A DNA stretch of 5,054 bases from NCBI GenBank assembly GCA_938023895.1, contig CALJDH010000046.1:1-5054 (forward strand), given 5' to 3'. Position numbers and translations under genes: made by a program. Positions 1-5,054 of the stretch are shown one piece after another. The notes beneath the pieces were generated by a model that had not been told where the DNA came from, ran no database searches, and saw only the letters and a list, made by a program, of their open reading frames with translations. Every line of letters starts with the position of its first letter. The stretch's first letter is position 1. Origin of the DNA: an uncultured Aliiroseovarius sp. GTDB taxonomy: Bacteria > Pseudomonadota > Alphaproteobacteria > Rhodobacterales > Rhodobacteraceae.

Positions 1-873
1 GCGCTGGATACGCCCGATGATGTGGTCTTTGATTGGCTGCAAGAAGCGGCCTTCCCGGATCAGCCCATCGGCCGCACCATCCTTGGACCGTCCGAACGGG
101 TGAAATCCTTTGGTCGCGACGATCTGTCGGGCTTTGTCGGCCAGCATTACGGCCCAGAACAGTTGATCCTATCGGCCGCCGGTGCGGTGAACCACGACGA
201 AATCCTGCGCCTTGCCGAAGCCGCTTTTGGCGGGCTGGCTCCGCGTCCAGTGCTAGTGCCGGATGCGGCACGCTGGACCTCAGGCGCGCGGGTCGAGGTC
301 AACAACACGCTGGAACAAGTGCATTTCACGCTGGGCTTGGAAGCGCCCTCGTATCGCGATGACGGGTTCTATGCAGCGCAGCTCTTCAGCTCGGCGCTGG
401 GAGGCGGCATGTCTTCGCGCCTCTTCCAGGAAGTGCGCGAGAAACGTGGGCTGTGCTATTCGATTTTCTCGCAGGTCGGGTCCTATGACGACACCGGCAT
501 GATGACCGTCTATGCAGGCACCTCGGGCGATGACATTGCCGCCCTGTCAGGCCTCTGCATTGACGAGATGAAACGCGCCGCCAGTGACATGTCAGGTCGC
601 GAACTGGAGCGCGCGCGGACCCAGATGAAAGCCGGGCTTCTGATGGGACTGGAAAGTCCCTCCGCCCGTGCAGAACGCATGGCGCGTCTGGTCGGGATTT
701 GGGGTTATGTGCCAAGCTTGGGCGACACTGTTGAAAAGATTGACGCCGTCACCCTGCAAGACCTGCGCGATTTCGGCGCGTCCTTGACGGGCAGCGCAAT
801 GGCGATGGCCGTCTATGGCCCGGCAGCCAAGGCCGAGCCGTTGGAGGCTCTGATGGAAAGGCGCGCGGCCTGA
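1..873 (+). CDS. M16 family zinc peptidase (MPP-like), C-terminal part, 5' end outside window
   Basis: The reading frame is open from base 1 to the TGA at 871-873 and gives 290 residues, so the gene begins left of the window. An internal GTG at 22 is not a credible start, because the frame and the family similarity continue upstream of it. M16 proteins of this type are about 420 residues, so roughly the first 130 are missing, including the HxxEH zinc motif; catalytic competence cannot be judged. The visible part covers the end of the N-terminal domain (residues 1-60, with FPDQPIGRTILG) and the C-terminal domain. That domain has the typical GGGMSSRLFQEVREKRGLCY stretch at residues 134-153, whose conserved Arg and Tyr help bind substrate in this family. 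The likely role is processing or degradation of peptides; the exact substrate is unknown, and these bacterial homologues are often annotated simply as insulinase-like or processing-peptidase-like proteins. The stop codon overlaps the start of the GNAT gene. Confidence 0.93.
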   Translation, partial: ALDTPDDVVFDWLQEAAFPDQPIGRTILGPSERVKSFGRDDLSGFVGQHYGPEQLILSAAGAVNHDEILRLAEAAFGGLAPRPVLVPDAARWTSGARVEVNNTLEQVHFTLGLEAPSYRDDGFYAAQLFSSALGGGMSSRLFQEVREKRGLCYSIFSQVGSYDDTGMMTVYAGTSGDDIAALSGLCIDEMKRAASDMSGRELERARTQMKAGLLMGLESPSARAERMARLVGIWGYVPSLGDTVEKIDAVTLQDLRDFGASLTGSAMAMAVYGPAAKAEPLEALMERRAA

Positions 874-1457
874 TGTTTGCGCGGCCCAAGAAGGTTCGGA
901 TCGAAACCGAACGGATGACCCTGCGCCCGCCCATGCATGGCGACTATCGCGCATGGGCCGCCCTTCGGGTTGCCAGCCGGGACTTCCTGACACCGTGGGA
1001 GCCCACTTGGGCCGCCGATCACCTGACCCGCAAAAGTTTCACAAATCGCGTTTATTGGGCCAATCGTTCGGTCACAAGCGGAACCGCGCTTCCACTTTTC
1101 ATGATTCGACGTCAGGACGACGTGTTGCTGGGTGCACTGACACTGGACAACATCCGGCGCGGTCCCTCGCAAGCTGGCACGACCGGATATTGGATCGGCG
1201 AACGCTTTGCGCGGCAGGGCTATATGCGCGAAGGGCTCGAGGCACTGGTGCATTACGCCTTCAACGAACTGGATCTGTCGCGGCTTGAGGCCGGGTGCCT
1301 GCCAGAAAATGCCGCCTCGCGCGGGGTGCTGGAAAAGGTCGGCTATAAATACGAAGGCGTGGCGCAAAGCTATCTTCAGATCAACGGACGCTGGCGTAAT
1401 CACGTGCTCTATGCCAACCTCAGATCGGACCGGCGCGGGCGTACGCAAGTGGGCTAA
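873..1457 (+). CDS. GNAT N-acetyltransferase, RimJ/RimL type
   Basis: A 194-residue protein of normal length for the RimJ/RimL (Acetyltransf_3) branch of the GNAT superfamily, which transfers acetyl from acetyl-CoA to an amine, classically the N-terminus of a ribosomal protein. Family marks are the opening IETERMTLRPP (residues 10-20), LGALTLDNI (86-94), YWIGERFARQGYMREGLEAL (106-125), which holds the acetyl-CoA pyrophosphate loop around R114-M118, and NAASRGVLEKVGYKYEG (146-162). The ATG at 873 is chosen because the conserved N-terminus begins ten residues later and the codon overlaps the peptidase stop as TGATG, which suggests coupled translation. A purine-rich GGAAAGG at 855-861 is a possible but distant ribosome binding site. 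The basic tail (residues 184-194) looks unconserved. The closest description is RimJ-like, but the acceptor (ribosomal protein, other protein or small molecule) cannot be read from sequence, so no symbol is given. Confidence 0.93.
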   Translation: MFARPKKVRIETERMTLRPPMHGDYRAWAALRVASRDFLTPWEPTWAADHLTRKSFTNRVYWANRSVTSGTALPLFMIRRQDDVLLGALTLDNIRRGPSQAGTTGYWIGERFARQGYMREGLEALVHYAFNELDLSRLEAGCLPENAASRGVLEKVGYKYEGVAQSYLQINGRWRNHVLYANLRSDRRGRTQVG

Positions 1458-1490
1458 GCCGCGCTTGGTGATCTGTCTGTAAACCACAAA

Positions 1491-1495
1491 AGGGG
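1491..1495 (+). promoter_or_regulatory. Ribosome binding site of the FAD oxidase gene
   Basis: AGGGG lies six bases before the GTG at 1502 and supports that GTG as the start. A competing GTG at 1497 is in another frame and meets a stop two codons later. I see no convincing -35/-10 pair in the 44-base gap, so the gene is probably read through from upstream. Confidence 0.7.
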
Positions 1496-1501
1496 CGTGA
1501 C

Positions 1502-2911
1502 GTGAGATCTATCGATGCAGACATCGAAGCACAGTTGCGTGCGGCCCTCCCCGACGCAGCCTTCCGCCCCCTGACCCCGGCCTATTTGGAGGAACCACGC
1601 GGGGTGTTCCAAGGTGTGGGTGGATTGCTTTTGGCCCCCGGCTCGGTCGATGAGGTGTCCACCATCCTGCGCATCTGCAACGACGCCCGCGTCCCCGTCG
1701 TGCCCTATGGCGGCGGCACCGGGCTGGTGGGCGGGCAGGTCATGCAAGACGCCCGCCCGGTGATCCTGAGCCTTGAACGCATGACCCGCATCCGCGCTGT
1801 TTACCCGGCCGAGAACGCTCTGGTGGCTGAAGCCGGGGCCATCTTGGCAGATGTTCAATCCGTTGCGGAAAACGTGGATCGTTTGTTCCCGCTGTCGCTG
1901 GCGTCGGAAGGTTCGTGCCGCATCGGTGGGTGCCTGTCGACCAATGCAGGCGGCGTGAACGTTCTGCGCTATGGCAACGCGCGCGAGTTGTGTCTGGGGA
2001 TCGAGGCGGTGCTGCCCGACGGCACTATCCATCACGGGCTGAAGCGTCTGCGCAAAGACAACACGGGTTATGACTTGCGCGCGCTTCTGTGCGGGGCAGA
2101 GGGCACGCTGGGCGTGATCACCGCCGCCAGTCTGCGCTTGTTCCCGCGTCCCGCACGCACCGGCACCGCGCTTCTGTGTGTGCGCGACCCATCCGCCGCT
2201 TTGGACCTTCTGGCACTGGCGCAATCCCAACTGGGGCAGGGGATCAGTGCGTTCGAGTTGATCAAGGGCACTGGATTGGAGTTCCTGTCCGAAGCCGGTC
2301 TGGGCGGACCTCAGCCCTTTGCCGAACCGCCCGCGTGGTCCGTGCTGATCGACCTCGGCCTCGGCCCGTCAGATGACCCAGAAGCCGCGCTTCTAACGCT
2401 TTTTGAGGCTGCGCAAGAAGCAGGCTTGGTGTCCGATGGCGTCATCGCCCAATCTCAATCCCAACGTGCTGCCCTGTGGAAGCTGCGAGAGGAAATTCCC
2501 TTAGCGAACAAAGCGGTAGGGGCTATTAATTCGCATGACATTTCGCTGCCGATATCGGAAATTCCCGTTTTCCTAGCACGCGCAGACGACGCCCTCGCGG
2601 CCTTCGGTCCGTTCCGTGTGAATGCTTTTGGGCATCTGGGCGACGGAAACTTGCACTACAACGTCTTCCCGCCGGCGGGCGAAGATAAAGCTGCCTATCT
2701 GCCCCAGCGCGATGCCATTCGCACCACGGTTTATGATCTCGTAGCCGAGCACGACGGCTCGTTCAGCGCCGAGCACGGCGTAGGCCGCCTGAAAACTGAC
2801 GAGCTTGCACGCTATGCAGACCCCGCTCGCCTTGCCGCCATGCGCGCGATCAAGCAGGCGCTAGACCCCAATGGGATCATGAACCCGGGCGTAATCTTTC
2901 CTCTGGCCTGA
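1502..2911 (+). CDS. FAD-binding 2-hydroxyacid oxidoreductase, GlcD / D-2-hydroxyglutarate dehydrogenase type
   Basis: A complete 469-residue flavoprotein of the VAO/PCMH fold, of the usual length for GlcD-like FAD-linked oxidases. The N-terminal FAD_binding_4 domain (about residues 37-215) shows VPYGGGTGLVGGQV (67-80), SLASEGSCRIGGCLSTNAGG (132-151) and CGAEGTLGVITAA (197-209). The C-terminal FAD-oxidase_C domain (about 215-467) shows GHLGDGNLH (377-385), AEHGVGRLK (423-431) and the closing LDPNGIMNPG (454-463). H378, H385 and E424 match the metal-binding His/His/Glu set known from human D-2-hydroxyglutarate dehydrogenase, and R329 matches a substrate-carboxylate arginine. The motif usually written KHD before SLP or SVP is here S344-H345-D346, so a basic substrate contact may be absent. 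Members oxidise D-2-hydroxyglutarate, D-lactate or glycolate and pass electrons to a quinone, cytochrome or electron-transfer flavoprotein. No GlcE/GlcF partner is adjacent, which argues against a glycolate oxidase complex. The exact substrate is undetermined. GTG 1502 is the only plausible start; the next Met is residue 81. Confidence 0.95.
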   Translation: MRSIDADIEAQLRAALPDAAFRPLTPAYLEEPRGVFQGVGGLLLAPGSVDEVSTILRICNDARVPVVPYGGGTGLVGGQVMQDARPVILSLERMTRIRAVYPAENALVAEAGAILADVQSVAENVDRLFPLSLASEGSCRIGGCLSTNAGGVNVLRYGNARELCLGIEAVLPDGTIHHGLKRLRKDNTGYDLRALLCGAEGTLGVITAASLRLFPRPARTGTALLCVRDPSAALDLLALAQSQLGQGISAFELIKGTGLEFLSEAGLGGPQPFAEPPAWSVLIDLGLGPSDDPEAALLTLFEAAQEAGLVSDGVIAQSQSQRAALWKLREEIPLANKAVGAINSHDISLPISEIPVFLARADDALAAFGPFRVNAFGHLGDGNLHYNVFPPAGEDKAAYLPQRDAIRTTVYDLVAEHDGSFSAEHGVGRLKTDELARYADPARLAAMRAIKQALDPNGIMNPGVIFPLA

Positions 2912-2927
2912 GCGCACATTGCGACCC

Positions 2928-2962
2928 AAAACGAAAACGCCCCGCCGGGTAAGCGGGGCGTT
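2928..2962. terminator. Probable intrinsic terminator shared by convergent genes
   Basis: A perfect 10-bp stem, AACGCCCCGC at 2936-2945 pairing with GCGGGGCGTT at 2953-2962, encloses a 7-base loop between two convergent operons. On the minus strand the stem runs into TTTTCGTTTT (complement of 2928-2937), a good U-rich tail for the apt operon. On the plus strand the stem ends with only two T's followed by mixed sequence, so termination of the FAD oxidase transcript is probably weaker. It starts 25 bases after the FAD oxidase stop and lies 82 bases beyond the apt stop. Confidence 0.8.
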
Positions 2963-2988
2963 GCACTCTATTCACGTGCTCAAGCAGC

Positions 2989-3007
2989 GCCCGGGCTCCG
3001 ACCGGGC
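2989..3007. repeat. Short inverted repeat in the convergent intergenic gap
   Basis: GCCCGG at 2989-2994 pairs with CCGGGC at 3002-3007 around a 7-base loop. No T-run follows on either strand, so this is not a standard intrinsic terminator. It may stabilise the 3' end of the apt transcript or be chance in GC-rich DNA. The rest of the 132-base gap shows nothing recognisable. Confidence 0.3.
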
Positions 3008-3043
3008 AGGAACAGCATTAGAGCCTAATAGTTAAGCGAGGGT

Positions 3044-3574
3044 TCACAGACCTTCGAACTCGCACAAAACATCGACGCCCATGCCAAGCTCTTCCAGCTT
3101 CTTCCGTCCGCCCAATTCCGGTAGGTCGACAATGAAGGAACAGCCCACGATCTCGCCGCCCAGGCGTTCGATCAATTTGATCCCGGCTTCGGCCGTACCA
3201 CCAGTGGCCAGAAGGTCATCCACCAGAAGCACCTTTTCGCCCGGCTGAATCGCGTCGTCATGGATCTCCATCACGGCTTCGCCGTACTCCAGCGTATAGG
3301 CTTCCGACAGGGTCGCACCGGGCAGCTTGCCCTTCTTGCGGATCGGCACGAACCCCAGCGTCAACTGGTGTGCAATCGCGCCGCCCAGAATGAAGCCGCG
3401 CGCCTCAAGCCCGACGACCTTGTCGATCTGCATCCCGGCATAAGGGTGCAGCATCTGGTCCACGGCCATTCGAAACCCGCGCGGATCGGCAAACAGGGTG
3501 GTCACATCGCGAAACAGGATCCCTTCATGCGGGAAGTCCACGATGGTGCGGATATAGTCTTTGACGGATTTCAT
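3044..3574 (-). CDS. apt: Adenine phosphoribosyltransferase
   Basis: A complete 176-residue cytoplasmic type I phosphoribosyltransferase that makes AMP and pyrophosphate from adenine and PRPP. Visible marks are the N-terminal [18 protein letters not shown] (residues 8-25), [12 protein letters not shown] (53-64), the flexible-loop segment RKKGKLPG (79-86) and the PRPP-binding [14 protein letters not shown] (115-128) with the D119-D120 pair. Length and motif order are standard for bacterial Apt, and nothing essential seems missing. The ATG at 3574 is supported by a strong GAGGG six bases upstream and by the conserved N-terminus. It overlaps the stop of the membrane-protein gene by four bases (ATGA). 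It is the last gene of the leftward operon and is followed by an intrinsic terminator. With mtnP upstream, its likely main substrate is adenine released from methylthioadenosine, besides adenine taken up from outside. Confidence 0.97.
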   Translation of the reverse strand: MKSVKDYIRTIVDFPHEGILFRDVTTLFADPRGFRMAVDQMLHPYAGMQIDKVVGLEARGFILGGAIAHQLTLGFVPIRKKGKLPGATLSEAYTLEYGEAVMEIHDDAIQPGEKVLLVDDLLATGGTAEAGIKLIERLGGEIVGCSFIVDLPELGGRKKLEELGMGVDVLCEFEGL

Positions 3575-4599
3575 GTTTTTCCCTCGGTGATCAGACGCAT
3601 AATGGCCTCAAGCGGCCCGCGTTTGAACTTATGCGACCACAGCCAGCTGAACAACGCGGCAAATGCGCAATAGGCGATCGAGATCCAGAAAATCTGCATC
3701 GGCTGGAGCGACCCGTCGAGCCGCCCCATCGCCTCGAGCGTGCCCATACCGATCAGGATATGCGCGACATAGTGGGTCAGGGTCTGGCGCCCGGCGACGA
3801 TCATTGCGTCACAGAGACGCCGGAGCACGGGTAGAGCCAGAAAGAGCGGGGTGATTAGCAACACCGTGCCCAGCACCGCCACGGCGGTTGCTCCGCTCGC
3901 CAGCATGTAGAGCGGTCCCGCCGGAACCGGATCGGTGCTCATCAGCGCCCCAATCTCGGGCTCGCGGATCAGGACTGCGCTGGCTTGATGGGCTGCAACC
4001 GCGACTAATGCGCCGCCCAATACCAATCCAATCTGTACAGTCCAACGGCTAAGCTTCAGCCGCCCCAACCACATGCCCAACAACAAGAATGCCGCCCACG
4101 GAAAGACCGGGTGCCAGCCGTTGAACAGGGAGTGACGCAGGAAGCCCTCAATGGTCCAGAAGTCGGCATAGCTCAGTGTGGCCCAGTTCCAACCTCGGTC
4201 GAAATCCAAGACCAGTTGCGCCACGAACCCGACAAGGATGAAGCCGGTGACGCCCAAAAGAAGGCTGTTGTTTGACCGGCGCATGAAGGCCATCGCGACG
4301 AGGAAATAAAGCGCATAGAAATGCAGAATGTCCGCGTCGAAGATCAGCATGTTCAGCATGCCGATGGCAAATAAGAAGAGCCCGCGGCGTAGGGTCAGGT
4401 GCCACGCGGGCTTGCCAAGGCTGGCCCCGACACCGGCCAACACAACGAACAGTGCTGCGGCGCGGCCCTCTAGGGTGTCGGTGATCAGCGACCCGATATC
4501 CGAGCCTCCGCTGACCTCCGCGGCCAGACGTAAGTTCACCAGTACCATACCGACAAAGGCGAGGTATCGCGCAATGTCGACGCCGTTCAGACGGTTCAC
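3571..4599 (-). CDS. Polytopic membrane protein, DUF418 / HGSNAT-like (YeiB-type) family, function unknown
   Basis: A 342-residue integral membrane protein with about ten hydrophobic segments, roughly at residues 8-26, 47-62, 72-87, 90-106, 112-131, 165-179, 186-206, 227-258 (possibly two), 266-289 and 300-321. Family-like marks are [20 protein letters not shown] (3-22), [17 protein letters not shown] (45-61), [20 protein letters not shown] (159-178) and a C-terminal [12 protein letters not shown] (269-280) followed by [11 protein letters not shown] (325-335), which resembles the DUF418 end. Related proteins include membrane acyltransferases such as the HGSNAT catalytic domain, but whether this one transfers acyl groups, transports something or does neither is unknown. 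The GTG at 4599 overlaps the mtnP stop as GTGA; the conserved N-terminus starts just after it, so no later start fits. Only a weak GGGT precedes it, so translation probably depends on coupling to mtnP. The 3' end overlaps apt by four bases. Assignment to DUF418 rather than a sister acyltransferase family is from memory of the motifs. Confidence 0.85.
   Translation of the reverse strand: MNRLNGVDIARYLAFVGMVLVNLRLAAEVSGGSDIGSLITDTLEGRAAALFVVLAGVGASLGKPAWHLTLRRGLFLFAIGMLNMLIFDADILHFYALYFLVAMAFMRRSNNSLLLGVTGFILVGFVAQLVLDFDRGWNWATLSYADFWTIEGFLRHSLFNGWHPVFPWAAFLLLGMWLGRLKLSRWTVQIGLVLGGALVAVAAHQASAVLIREPEIGALMSTDPVPAGPLYMLASGATAVAVLGTVLLITPLFLALPVLRRLCDAMIVAGRQTLTHYVAHILIGMGTLEAMGRLDGSLQPMQIFWISIAYCAFAALFSWLWSHKFKRGPLEAIMRLITEGKT
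3581..3585 (-). promoter_or_regulatory. Ribosome binding site of apt
   Basis: GAGGG on the minus strand, six bases before the apt ATG, lies inside the last codons of the membrane-protein gene. Its strength suggests apt can be translated well in its own right despite the 4-base overlap, unlike the membrane-protein gene, whose GTG lacks a good site. Confidence 0.7.
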
Positions 4600-5054
4600 A
4601 GCACCCGACCCGCAATCGCGTCCAGCTTTGCCAGAAGCGCGAGATCACGTTTTTCGGGTGCGGTCATGATCGCCATATCCAACGCGCGGTCGCAGCCATG
4701 GGAGCAGAGGGCACGATCCAAACCCAGTAATGCAGGCAGCCCCGCCACCATCCGCTTGGCCTTGTCGCCATTGCCGCTCAGCGTCGCGATCACCTGTGCC
4801 ACGTCGACCTCGTCATGGTTCGGGTGCCAGCAGTCGTAGTCCGTCACCATCGCGACCGAGGCGTAGCACAGCTCGGCCTCACGGGCGAGCTTGGCCTCGG
4901 GCATGTTCGTCATGCCAATCACATGTGCGCCCCATTGATCGCGATACATGCGGCTTTCGGCCAATGTGGAAAACTGCGGCCCCTCCATCGCCAGATAGGT
5001 ACCGCCCTCGTGCACGGTGACACCCGCCGCGCGGGCAGCATCGGCGCAGGCGGC
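4596..5054 (-). CDS. mtnP: S-methyl-5'-thioadenosine phosphorylase, C-terminal half, 5' end outside window
   Basis: The minus-strand frame is open from the right edge to the TGA at 4598-4596 and gives 152 residues. The family is about 290 residues, so the N-terminal half, with the phosphate-binding elements, is missing. A GTG at 5015 is an internal Val codon, since homology continues upstream of it. The enzyme cleaves 5'-methylthioadenosine with phosphate to adenine and 5-methylthioribose-1-phosphate in the cytoplasm. Diagnostic stretches are GGTYLAMEGPQFST (visible residues 17-30), GMTNMPEAKLAREAELCYA (47-65) and VTDYDCWH (70-77). Both aspartates of the DYD triplet (D72, D74) are kept; in the nucleoside phosphorylase family these go with 6-aminopurine recognition, and purine nucleoside phosphorylases for 6-oxopurines have Asn at the key place. 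This favours MTA over inosine or methylthioinosine as substrate. It is the first visible gene of the mtnP - membrane protein - apt operon. Confidence 0.95.
   Translation of the reverse strand, partial: AACADAARAAGVTVHEGGTYLAMEGPQFSTLAESRMYRDQWGAHVIGMTNMPEAKLAREAELCYASVAMVTDYDCWHPNHDEVDVAQVIATLSGNGDKAKRMVAGLPALLGLDRALCSHGCDRALDMAIMTAPEKRDLALLAKLDAIAGRVL

Noticed and set aside
22..24. GTG as a start for the M16 peptidase
   Set aside because: The frame is open to the window edge and the upstream residues (ALDTPDD) fit the family, so the gene is cut by the window and not short.
813..1487. Long minus-strand open frame (224 codons) opposite the GNAT gene
   Set aside because: Its translation resembles no family I know, lacks a good ribosome binding site and mirrors the GNAT codons. 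Such antisense frames are common in GC-rich genes.
1458..1501. Possible promoter before the FAD oxidase gene (TTGGTG near 1465)
   Set aside because: No -10-like hexamer lies at a suitable distance and the gap is only 44 bases, so read-through from the upstream genes is simpler.
1454..2230. Minus-strand open frame of 258 codons opposite the FAD oxidase
   Set aside because: It is rich in Gln, His, Arg and Ala with no domain pattern, as expected of an antisense shadow, while the opposite strand encodes a fully conserved flavoprotein.
3260..3673. Plus-strand open frame (137 codons) opposite apt
   Set aside because: The opposite strand is an unambiguous apt; this frame has no recognisable motif or start signal.
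4148..4648. Minus-strand open frame (166 codons) in a second frame within the membrane-protein gene
   Set aside because: It is Arg/Pro/His-rich without hydrophobic or domain structure, and the frame of the membrane protein is clearly the real one.

Overview
The window reads as an ordinary, densely packed stretch of an alphaproteobacterial chromosome, most likely from the Rhodobacterales (Roseobacter/Rhodobacter type). This rests on the GC-rich sequence with strong third-position G/C, the wording of the proteins as I remember the families, and the tight gene overlaps. It is an inference from pattern recognition, not from a database search. I see no mobile element, CRISPR array, tRNA, rRNA or phage gene.

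Left half, + strand: the C-terminal two thirds of an M16 (mitochondrial processing peptidase-like) zinc peptidase runs in from the left edge. It overlaps by one base (TGATG) a GNAT acetyltransferase of the RimJ/RimL type. After 44 bases comes a complete FAD-linked oxidase of the GlcD / D-2-hydroxyglutarate dehydrogenase type with a GTG start and a good ribosome binding site. The three genes are probably co-transcribed from a promoter left of the window, but I see no shared pathway.

Middle (2912-3043): a convergent intergenic gap of 132 bases. It carries a perfect 10-bp hairpin that looks like a shared intrinsic terminator. The T-rich tail is better on the minus strand, so it probably serves mainly the leftward operon. 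A second, weaker inverted repeat follows.

Right half, - strand (read from right to left): the C-terminal half of 5'-methylthioadenosine phosphorylase (mtnP), then a polytopic membrane protein of the DUF418 / HGSNAT-like type, then adenine phosphoribosyltransferase (apt). Both junctions are 4-base start/stop overlaps (GTGA and ATGA), so this is a translationally coupled operon. Its logic is clear at the two ends: MtnP splits methylthioadenosine into methylthioribose-1-phosphate and adenine, and Apt converts the adenine to AMP. The membrane protein between them has no known role in this pathway and is the most interesting open question here.

I did not find a convincing undescribed system. The points worth a second look are the membrane protein inside the adenine-salvage operon, and a patch of atypical codons in the FAD oxidase that coincides with an altered active-site motif.
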